Below, in pieces: positions 22,401 through 34,400 of a stretch of DNA of 64,000 nucleotides. The DNA lies in the NCBI RefSeq assembly GCF_037622515.1, contig NZ_JBBJCN010000006.1, forward strand, positions 1-64,000. Reading direction: 5' to 3'. Each line of letters opens with the position of its first letter. The first letter of the stretch is position 1. The notes beneath the pieces are model-generated. The model made no database searches, was not told where the DNA came from, and saw only the letters and a list, made by a program, of their open reading frames with translations. A program made the translations under genes and the position numbers. The DNA comes from Paradesertivirga superstes (GTDB taxonomy: Bacteria > Bacteroidota > Bacteroidia > Sphingobacteriales > Sphingobacteriaceae).

Positions 22401-25400
22401 TCCAACTTCCAGCACCTGCTCCGGAGTTTGAGCCATTATAACAGCTGTAATATCCTCCAGCCACTCACGCATTTGCTCAGCCGCGATCGGTTGCCGCGTA
22501 AAACTGTTGTTCCAGCCAAGAATATCAAACTCGGGATCTGCGCTTTCCTCTTCTTCAGCCAGCACGTATTCATTTTCATGAATCTCCTTCCAGCTTTCTA
22601 TCTGCTCATTATAAAGTGCATGTTCTTTTTTCTTTACTACCCCCATTTTTGGAATGTAGTAAGCAGTTAATCTGCTGCCTGTATTGATGTCGTGCTTTAC
22701 AACCACACAACTATTTTCCACCGGCTCCAGCTCATTCAGCACACTTTCAATCTCCCCTAGTTCTATCCGGTACCCACGAACCTTTACCTGATCATCAATC
22801 CGGCCAAGGTATTCTATGTTTCCGTCAGATAACCATCGTGCAAGATCGCCGGTTCTGTATAACCGATCTTTCTCCTCAAAGCCGAAAGGATTTGCGATAA
22901 ACCGTTCCGTGGTTAATTCAGGTCTGTTAAGATAACCTCGAGCAACCTGCACACCACCTATATACAACTCGCCCGGAATTCCCTCCGGACACAAAGCCCC
23001 GTGCTGGTCTAGAATATATAGAGATACATTAACCAGGGGTTTACCTATCGGCACCAGACTGCGCTCCTGGGAGCTTCCAACATCATGATATTCTATTGAT
23101 GTGACCGTAGTTTCTGTTGGACCATACTCATTATAAAAATCTACCTTGCCCTTCCATCGTGCCGCCAACTCTTTCCGGCAGACATCTCCCCCCGCAATCA
23201 CACGCCTTAAGTGAGGATAATTATCGGGTGTTATGTTTTCGAGGAAAAACGGTGTGGCATGTAAATGGCTGACCTTTTGCGTTCTTAAATAAGCTTCAAA
23301 TAGCGCTGTATTATAGAGTAAATCTTCTCTGAATGCTACCAGCGATGCTCCGTTAGATAAGGCCAGAAATATTTGCTCAACAGATGCATCAAAGCAGTAA
23401 TTAGAAAATTGCAGGATCCGGTCGCCACTGTTAATGCTAAAATACAAAGTCTGAGCACGTATTAAATTTACGACCGATCCGTGCTCTACCAATACCCCTT
23501 TAGGCCGTCCGGTTGAGCCCGATGTATAAATAACATAGGCCAGTTGATCTGCCGAGACAGAGTTTTTCGGGTTAGTCAAGGCTTGGGCCCTGATAGAAGA
23601 AGCATCTGCTCCGTCTACCTCTATAAGTTTAAGCCTCTGTATATCGCCAAGGCTTTTTCTGCTCTTTTCGCTACTTACCAGCAGCCTTGCGCTAACATCT
23701 CCGAGCATAAAACTAATCCTTTCTTCGGGATAATCAGGATCAAGCGGTACATACGCCGCACCTGACTTAAGTACCCCCAAAATGGAAACAATCATCCAGG
23801 AACCTCTCTCAATACAGATTGGTATTAATTCTTCAGGCTCTGCTCCCCGATCTTTTAAATAATGAGAAAGCTGGTTACTCCGCTCATTAAGCTCCCGATA
23901 GGTAAGTTTTTCTTCCTCAAATATTAAAGCGATAGCTTCTGGTGTCTTCGCTGCCTGTTCCTCAAAGAGGGTTACCAGGTTGTCTCCGGGATTATAAAAT
24001 ATATCAACAGCAGCGCTCAGGTCTAGAAGCGAAGCTTTTTCATCCTCAGATAAAATTCCCAGCACGCTGAGCTTTTCGTGAGGTAATTCCACTATCGACC
24101 GGAGAAGGTTTACAAAATGAGAAGTCATCCGGTCTATCGTCCGCTTCTCATATAAGTCAGTATTATATTCAGCAAGGCCTTCAAGACCATTGTCTGTTTC
24201 TGTAATGCTGAATGTTATATCAAACTTTGTTGTAACGTGGTCATAATTTTCAACAGACAGGGCCACATCTCCTAATAACAAATCAGGAACATCAGGTGTA
24301 TTTTGCACCACGAACGTAACTTGAAAGAGTGGGTTGCGGCTTACATCCCGTTCTTTTACCACGGCATCCACAACTTTTTCAAAAGGCACTTCCTGGTGGC
24401 TGTAGGCTTCCATAGCAGTAAGCTTCACAGATTGCAGAAACTCCGTAAACGGCATATCGCCACGAACTTCGCTTCGCATGGCAAGTGTATTAACAAAAAA
24501 GCCAATTAGCCCTTCCAGCTCCTGCTGCTGTCGTCCTGCAATCCCGCTTCCTACACAAATATCCTCCTGTCCGCTATAACGATGAAGTAAGACCTTAAAT
24601 GCAGCAAGCAATGTCATGTATAAGGTAGTTCCATGCGATTTGGACAGGCTCATTATCTCTTTTGCCAAAGGCTGTTCAATCCTGAAGCCTGTTATTGCGC
24701 CCTTGGTGCTTTGCGTCGCCGGGCGTACATGATCAGCAGGCAGGTTTAATACTGCTACGCCATCTAATTTCTTTTTCCAGTAATCCAGTTTTTCATCGAG
24801 CAGTCCTCCCTGCAAAAATGTTCTTTGCCAGATTGCATAATCAGCATATTGGAGCGAAAGGGGCTCAAGGTCTTTACTTAATCCCTGGTCATAAGCTTTA
24901 TATAAAGAAACGAGTTCCCTTACCAGAATAGAGCGCGACCAACCATCAGAAGCAATATGATGAGAGGTGACAACCAGCACAACCTCCTCCTCGCTCAGGG
25001 TAATCAGATGTCCGCGAATCATGTCATCCTTTGAAAGATCAAATGGCTCCCTTATTATCTGACGTATACATTCTTCCAGCCCGGCTGCATTTTCTTTATA
25101 AACTGAGCCGTCAATCTGCATCAAAGTCCACCTATTCGGCTCTTTTATCACCTGATAAGCCTGTCCGTCTTTCTCCAAAATTGAAGTACGAAGCACTTCA
25201 TGCCGATTTACAATATCTCTTAGAGCATTATTTAAGGCCTTAATGTTTAAGGTGCCTTTCAAACGCAATACCGCAGGTACATGATACTGGACACTGCCCT
25301 CCATGCGGTCAATAAACCATAAACGTTCCTGACTAAAAGACAGAGGAATAAACTGCGGCCTTGGCTGTACAGGCTGGATGCCGTCTGACTTCAATTTTTC

Positions 25401-28400
25401 GGCAGGTTTATCAAGTTGAGCAGCCAATGCTGCTACAGATGGATAGTCAAACACATCGCTGATGGGCAGTTCGGTTTTAAAAGCCTTCCTCACTGCAGAA
25501 ATTAAGCGTACAGCTAAAAGCGAATGTCCCCCAAGCTCAAAAAAATCGTCGTGTATTCCAACCTGTTCAACCTCAAGAATATCCTGCCAGATCTCTGCAA
25601 GTCGTTCCTCTACCGCCGTCCGCGGAGCAACATATTCCCCATTATTGCTCGCTCCGCTGTCGACCTGAGGGAGTGCCTTCCGATCAACTTTTCCGTTCGC
25701 CGTTAATGGCATCTCCGCAAGTTCTACAAAGTGTGCAGGCACCATATACTCAGGCAGGTGCTCCTTTGCGTAATCAAGTATCTCTTCACGATTAAAAGAG
25801 CCGCCAGGTACTATATAAGCCACAAGCTGCTTGTTCCCCTGATTGTCATCATTGGCAACCACCACAGACTGACTCACCAAATCGGATCCTTCAAGAACAC
25901 GACCGATTTCCCCTGGCTCTACCCGGTAACCCCGGATCTTAACCTGATCATCCACACGGCCGAGAAATTGTATATTCCCATCCATGTCGTAACTTACCAG
26001 GTCTCCGGTCTTGTATATTTTTGATCTGCCAGTCGAATCAAAAGGATCCCTGACAAACTTTAGGCTGGTTAATTCTTCGTTATTGAGGTAGCCTCTGGCT
26101 ATTCCTGCCCCTCCGATGTGCAATTCTCCGTGCACACCCTCTGGGCATAAAGCTCCCTCTTTACTTAAAACATATATTTTTGTGTCGGAAAATGGCTTAC
26201 CGACAGGCACCGTTGTTCCGTATTCTTCTCCAGGATCGACTTCATGAAGCAGCTTGCCCACAGTCGTCTCAGTTGGTCCATAATGGTTGACTACACGGCA
26301 ATTATTGTCAAACCTGCCGATCAGGCGAACTACATCACCTTGCAATGCCTCACCGCCAAATACTAATAAACGGACAGGGAGCAAAGGCGTGCCGTCCATC
26401 AAAAGAGCTTTCCAGTGCGATGGTACAATTTTCAGGCAATCGATACGGTGGTTTTCAAAATAGCTGTGCATGTTCTCGATATGGCTCACCATCTCTTTTG
26501 AGAATACATGAAGCGAACCGCCCGACACCAACCAGCTGAACAGCACGGTATTGCCCAGATCTGTTGCAATTGTAGAAACCAGCGCATAAGATTTGCACGA
26601 ATTTATACCGATATGCTCATCCAGCCCCTGTACATAATCCAGCATATTTTTATGCTCGATCAATACACCTTTCGGCTGACCGGTAGAACCCGATGTATAA
26701 ATAACATATAGCAGTTGTTCCGGACTTATATACTCATCCGGGCTCTTCGAAGACATACCACTAAATAAAGACCAGTCCCCGTCAAGTTCAATATACTCCA
26801 GATCCCCGGTTTTACTTAGTTTTCTGAGGGTTGAAATTCCGCCCAGAACTATATTTGCCCCTGAATCTTTCAGCATGTACTGTACCCGGTCTTCAGGAAA
26901 CTCCGGATCAATTGGCAAATATGCTCCTCCGGCTTTCAATATGCCCAGTATGCCGATAATCATTTCCAAACCCCGCTCAATAAAAAGGGGTACTATAGTA
27001 TCTGCTCTAACACCTCTGCTTTTCAAGTAATGCGCCAACTGGTTACTTCTGCTATCCAGTTCCGAATATTTTAAAAGTTTCCCCTCAAACTGCAAAGCTG
27101 TTGATTCGGGATGTTTTTGAGCATGCTCTTCAAAAAAATCTATCAGCGACTTTTCGCGTCGTTTTTTTACGCGGCTGACATTTAAACCTGAAATCAGCTC
27201 TGCTTCCTCAATATCACTGAGCATTCTGACTTTCCCTATCCGTTCCTTCGGAGAAGAAACAATTGAGTTAAGTATAGAAGTGAAATGCCGTATCATCCGC
27301 TCTATGCGTCGGGCATTAAAAAGATCTGTACTATATAATACAGAGCCCTCAAGACCATTTGCGGTTTCAGTAAGAAAAAATGTTAAATCAAACTTCACCG
27401 TAGTATGCTCATAGGGCTGTCCGGTTAAAATGAGATCCCCTAACCGGAGCTGCGGAACTTCCGGAGTATTGCGTAAAACAAGCATCACCTGAAACAATGG
27501 ACTACGGCCCGGATCGCGATCTTTAACCACCGCTTCGACTACTCGCTCAAACGGAACTTCCTGGTTGGCATAAGCCTCGAGCATAGTAGCCCGCACTTCT
27601 GCCAGTAAATCCGTAAAAGCCATTTCTGCTCTTAGCTTACTTCGAAGAGCAAGGGTATTTACAAAGAAACCGATCAATCCCTCCAACTCTGCCTGTGGCC
27701 GGCCGGCTATTGAAGTTCCGACACATATATCCTCCTGTGCGCTATAACGGTACAACAACACGTTAAAGGCTGACAACAGTGTCATATATAAAGTAGCACC
27801 CTGCACTTTACTTAACTCCGCCAGACTCTTGCTCAGGTCAGCGGGGATTACAAATTCTGCGGAGGCGCCTCGTGTACTGATTTCTGAAGGACGGGCATAG
27901 TCCGTTGGCAACTGAAGCGGCGAGACACCCTCCAGTTTTGTTTTCCAGTAAGCCAGCTTTGTCTCCAGAAGGGCTTCCGACAAATATTCTTTCTGCCAGA
28001 TTGCATAGTCTGCATACTGAAGCGGCACTACATCCAAAAGCGCCTGGCGGTTTTCCGTGTAGGCAGCGTAAAGTTCTGCCACTTCGCGCACCATGATTGG
28101 CATTGACCATGCATCAGATGCAATATGATGCATGGTTATTAAAAGCATATGCTCAGTCTGAGAAAGAACGACCAGTTCCGCCCGTAACATATCGTCTGCC
28201 GAAAGATCAAACGGCACTTGTGCTTTCAATGCAATATGTTTCCGTAATTCTTTTTCGACCTTTTGTTCGTCAGTAAGTTCAGCAACATTCAAACGCCATC
28301 GTCCGGCGGGTTTAATTTTCTGGTAAGCGATTCCTTCCTCCTCATAGTACACACTCCGCAAGATTTCGTGACGATTTACAATCTCCCCCAGAGAATACTC

Positions 28401-31400
28401 CAGGGCGGCTATATTTAAATTCCCCTGCAAACGAATAACTGCGGTAATATGGTATTGAAGGCTGCCTTCAAGCTGGTCGATGAACCACAAACGCTCCTGG
28501 CTAAAAGATAGAGGCATCTGTGAAGGACGAGGCATCACACTTATTGAAGGCAACAGCCCTGCATTGTCAATAGTATTGATCTTGCCCGACAATAAACTTA
28601 TAGTGGGGTAATCGAAAATTTCGTTGATGGATAATTCTACTCCGAGTTCCCTTCGAACGAATGATATCAGCCGTATGGCAAGCAATGAATGTCCGCCCAG
28701 GTCAAAGAAATCAGAATGGATGCCAACTTGCTCAATCTCCAGAAGTTCCTGCCAAATTTCGGCCAGTTTACGCTCTGTTTCATTTCCCGGGGGAGTATAT
28801 TCTTCAGTCGCCCCGACATTCAGGTCCAGGTCAGCCAATGCCTTCCTGTCAACCTTTCCGTTAAGTGTTACCGGCAAACTTTCAAGCTCTGACCACAAAG
28901 CCGGCACCATGTATTCCGGAAGCCTGCTTTGAAGATACGCTTGTAAAACTTCTTTATTAAATTCAGCTTCGGGGACGATAAATGCATTCAGTTGCTTGTT
29001 TCCGCCCGCATCTTCCCTGGCTATTACCACTGCCTGCTTCACACTTTCATGCTGCTGGAGCACAACTTCTATCTCTCCAAGCTCTATACGATAGCCCCGG
29101 ATCTTAACCTGATCATCTATCCGCCCGAGGTATTCAATATTTCCGTCTGGCAACCATCGCGCAAGATCACCTGTTCTGTACATTATTGTACCCGTCTCAG
29201 CAGCGAATGTATCGTTGACAAACTTTTCGGCAGTCATCTCCGGCCGGTTAAGGTAACCGCGCGCCACCTGGACGCCGCTTATATACAGTTCACCCGCAAT
29301 ACCAGTAGGTAACAATTCCTGCCTGGCGCCAAGTATATAGAGATTTGTGTTATCTATTGGCTTTCCAATAGGTACAGAATCCTTAATTTTTTCGTTATTC
29401 CCGGATATATTAAACCTGTAGGTGCTGCAGCCAACTGTAGCTTCCGTCGGACCATATTCATTAACAACTTCCGTATCGAGACCTTTTTCAATAAATTGAT
29501 CAAAATGGCTTAGCAGCAAGGCCTCACCTCCTACTACAAATTTGCTGCTTAAGCGTTTTTTGTTAGTGTCGGGTACTGCATCCTTCAGCAGTCCAAGATG
29601 TATAGGCGTCAGCTTTATAAAGTCGTAGGGGGCATATTTCCAAAGGTTCGGATCTTCAAAAACATTAGCAACCTGTTTTGATCCTATTACCATCAGTTTG
29701 CCCGACAGCAGCGGCATAAATATAGCCGTCAGCGACGCATCAAACGTATACGAGAGATGTACAAAGCTTCCCGCATTTCCTTCCGTTTCGGTTATATATC
29801 TTGTTTTTTTATTTACAACATAATTCAGCAGGCTTTTATGCTCAATCATCACGCCTTTGGGTTGACCTGTTGAGCCCGAGGTATAAATTACGTAAGCAAG
29901 CTGTTCTGCATTTATGTAAGCAGTAAGGTTACTTTTCGGTAAAGAATTAATTGTTTTTTCATCCTCTCCGTCAAGTTCAATGATCTTGATATCTCCAATA
30001 TTTGATAAGCCCTTCTTGCTTGCACTGTTACTAACAATTAGCGTGGATTTCGTATCTGCCAGTATGTAAGCAATTCTTTCCTGAGGATAATCCGGATCAA
30101 TCGGAACAAACGCCCCGCCGGCTTTCAGAACCCCTAAAATCGCGATGACCAAATCAGGTCCGCGTTCTAAACAAAGCGGAACCAAACTTTCTTCGCCTAC
30201 CCCTTTATTCTGCAGATAACATGCGAGCCTGTCTGAACGTTCATCAAGTTCCCGGTAGCTTATGAGTACTTCCTCAAATACTATGGCCGGGTTTTCAGGA
30301 GCTTTTTCAACCTCTTCCTTAAAAAGGTCTACTATACTCTTCTGTTGTTTATCCGCCGAGCCTTCCATTTTGAAAAGATTACGCACTTCTTGTTTTTCCG
30401 ATCGGCTTAATAACTTCATATCACCGAGAATACCGGAAGGCTTGTCAACGATTTGAAATAATACCGATTCAAAATGATTGCGTATTTCCTTAATGTATTC
30501 CTCTTTTAAAAGGTCCTTATTATAAGTAAAAACTACACTGAGCTCGCCAATGCCGCCTATGGTAATAGTAAGCGGAAAATTATTCTGCTCATACATGTAT
30601 ACATTGTCTATCTGTAATGCCCATTCTTTTTCAGAGACGAGCCGCTTCACGGGATAGTTTAAGAATACAAGCAAACTGTCAAAAAAATCGCCCTGAATGC
30701 CGGACCATTTCTGTATTTCATTTATTGGGGTATGCTGGTGTTGCCTGGAAGATATTTGGCCAGCCTGTATGCCCCTTAACCACTCAACTATTTGAATATC
30801 CTCCTGTATGTGCGCATGCAAAGGCAAGGTATTAATGTACATACCTACCCGCTGCTCCACGTCCGGCAGATCATCGGGTCTGCCCGATACGGTTACTGCA
30901 TATAATACATGTTCAGTTCGTGCATATACAGAGAGAAGATAAGCCCAGACTCCCTGCATTATTGTATTAACAGTTAAATGCTTGTTCTGAGCATATTCCT
31001 TGATCCGCTGTATAGCCCTTGCCTCAGGTTGTATCGAAACATTTTGGTATGATCCGACACCCTTTGTTCTATCAGCTTGATTTTTAATAAATGGAAGGAG
31101 TGTACTTTGTTGAATTCCTTTAAGGTAGCCTCTCCAAAATGTTTCCTGATAAATTTTATCAGCGTTCTGCAAGTACCGGATATAGTCGCTGTAATCATCA
31201 ACGTTCTTTTGCGGCACCTTTTTATTCGCTGTCAGCAGATCATAATTATCCAAAAACTCTTTAAAAAGGACGGGTAAAGACCAGCCGTCAAAAATGATAT
31301 GATGAGTGGTCCAGATCATCTTATACTTTTCCTCACTCAACTGAATTAATGCAAAACGTGTAAGAGGGGGCTGAATAAAATTGAAACCTCTGGCACTGTC

Positions 31401-34400
31401 TTCTTTTAAATACTGTTGGATCGCTGCTGCCTGTTGTGGTTCGGTAAGATCGCGGTAATCTAAATTAGCTATCTCTAAGTCGGTGTGCCGGTATACACAT
31501 TGAACAGGTATAGTAAAGGAGTCATGATAAAATGCGCTTCTGAATACATTATGTGCCTGCAGAACGCCTTCCCAGCTTAACCTGAAATAATCGGTATTCA
31601 CAAAATTAAGGTCGCAGGTAAACTGGCTGATATAGGCCCCGCTGCCTTTACTGTATAAGCCATGAAATAACATCCCTTCTTGCAGACTACTGAGGCGGAA
31701 CATTGTCTCTATCTCATCCCCTCTTCTTTTATCCTTAAATGGTATATTCAGAAAGTTGTTAAGCTCTTGGTTACTAATCTCCGGACTCAGTCCGCAATCA
31801 GATGCATTCAGGTCGAAGTTTCCGTTGTGATTTGTACAATGGTCTATTAGTTGTAAAAGTTTTTCCTTATAGGCGTTTGTAAGTTTTTCTATTGTTTCAT
31901 CATGATAATGAAGAGTGCTAAAGTTCCATTTAATTACCAGTTCCCTGTTGATGATATGGCATTCGACCGAGAGTTTCGCATTTTTGCTCTGGTCTTCGGC
32001 AATAGGCGGCCCCGAGTCTTCCTGAGCTATTCCAAGAAGATTACTTCTTTCAAGCACATTATCCAATTGCCCCAGATAATTGTAGGTGATATCCCAGGGC
32101 TCGGCTTCCTGTAAGAAGCTTTCCTTATTTAGGAATTTCAGTACTCCGAAACCTAAACCTTTGTCTGGCAATTGTCTTAGCTGGTCCTTGATTATTCTGA
32201 TAAGGTGTCCTGGCTCCGATGCGCCGTTAGTTTCAAGCCTTAAGGGAAAGAGGCTTGTGAACCAGCCTATGGTCCGGCTGGTGTCAATGTTTTCAACTAT
32301 GCTTTCCCGGCCGTGTCCTTCCAGTCCGATTGTTACGCTTTTCCTTCCTGTCCACCCATTCAGAATATGGGCCAGTGCTGCCAACAGGATATCATTGATT
32401 TCTGTTTTATATACCCTTGGCACATCCCTTAGCAATCGTTGTGTGTAATCAGAACTAAGCTTTACTGTATGGTGGTTCTCATGCTTTAAAAGCATTATTT
32501 CATCACTGGTTTTATCAGTTGGAAGCGGCTGATAATTTTTCACAACATCCTGCCAGTAATCGCGCTGCGCCAATAGCTTCCGACTTAAGCTATATTGTTT
32601 TAGAACTTCATACCACTGGCGATAGGACGTGCCCTTAACGGTCTGAGGTTGATTTGTTCCGGCAACAAAATGGTCGTTAAGTAATTCTTCAAGATCTTCC
32701 AGAAGGATACGCCAGGATACGCCATCTATTGCCAGATGGTGAACAACTATTAATAATCGGTTTTGGGTTTCATATTCAGGAGTGTGCATAAGCACTGTTC
32801 GGATGAGCCTCCCCTCTTTAATATCCAGGCTGCGCTGATACTCGTCTGCCTTTTTCCCTACCTCTTCACTCAAGCTGCCTGCAGTTATAATTTTTAAGTT
32901 TTCTGAAAGTACCTCAGCCTTTGCTGTTCCGTATGTTTGTTGCCAGCCATCTTCTGTTTTAGTATAGCAAAAACGCAATGCATCATGATGGCTGATCAGA
33001 TGATCTGCAACATCCTGCAATAACTGGGCTGTAACTAATTTATCGATCGTCAGTAATACGCTTTGATTGAAATGTGAAATATTCCCGGAAGCATTTTGCA
33101 GGTACCATTGCTGAATTGGTAATAATCCGCAGGATCCCGTTAAGAGGCCCTGCTCTGTCGCTATTGAAGATATAACCTGTGTTTCAAGCAAAGAAGAGAG
33201 TCGCGCGACGTTTTGCTGAATAAAAATATCTTTGGGTTGCAGCTCATATCCAAGGCGCCTTATTCTGCTTACAAGCTGAATAGCAAGAATCGAATCCCCT
33301 CCAAGTTCAAAGAAGTTATCATGAATACCAATTTTTTGCAGCCCCAGTAAATCCTGCCAGATTTTAACCAGCGTATTCTGTAACTCTGTTTGCGGCTCTG
33401 TATATGAGTTACTGGTGTTAAGGGATAGGTCCGGTTGCGGAAGAGCAGCTTTATTGGTCTTGCCATTTGCCGTTAAGGGGATCTGAGGCATTTCTACCCA
33501 CAAAGTCGGAACCATATATTCGGGCAGCCTGGCAAGGAGGTAACTCTCAGCCATCTCTTTACCGAATGGCTGTTCTGCCACCACCACATAACCTACAAGA
33601 CGTTTACCAGAACGACCATCCGGTTGGGCAGCGATAAGGGCCTGACGCACCAGTCCGCTCTGCAACAGTACATTCTCAATCTCTCCCGGCTCAATCCGGT
33701 AACCACGAATCTTAACCTGCTCATCCAACCGGCCCAGATATTCCAGGTTTCCATCAGGCAACCACCGTCCCAAATCTCCTGTTTTATATAAACGTACACC
33801 CTCTTTGTTAAAAGGATGATCGATAAACTTCTCCGCCGTTAGTTCAGGTCGGTTAAGATAACCACGGGATAATCCGGCTCCGCCAAGGCAGATCTCTCCG
33901 GCTACACCCACCGGAAGCAAGCTATGATTACTCCCCAGCACATAGGCCTGGCGGTTATTTAAAGGCCGCCCTATGGGAATAGGTCCGTTTACTTCTTCAA
34001 TCTCGTAGGTTAAAGAAAAGGTGGTATTCTCTGTGGGTCCATATCCGTTGATTATTCTGGTTGAGCGGTACAGCTCACGGAATCTGGCGATATGACTTTC
34101 TGATAATTGTTCTCCACCTACAAGTATGGTTTTTAATCCCTCGAAAAGCGTGCTGTCGGTTTCCATCAACTGATTAAACCAGCTCGAGGTAAACCACATG
34201 GTTGTTACCTGGTTATGTCGGATTAATTTCTTTAACTCTACACTGTCCAGAAGATCTTCTTCGCTACACAATATTAAGCGGCCTCCGTTAAGCAGCATTC
34301 CCCAATATTCAAAGGTGGTTGCATCAAACGAAGGAGAGCCGGTTACCAGTAATCCGTCTTTCTCACTAAAATTTACATAGCTTACATCTTTAACAAGGCT

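Noticed and set aside
22218..22670. A 150-codon open frame on the plus strand
   Set aside because: It lies wholly antisense to the methyltransferase insert of NRPS-A, shows no domain, and mirrors the real gene's codon pattern.
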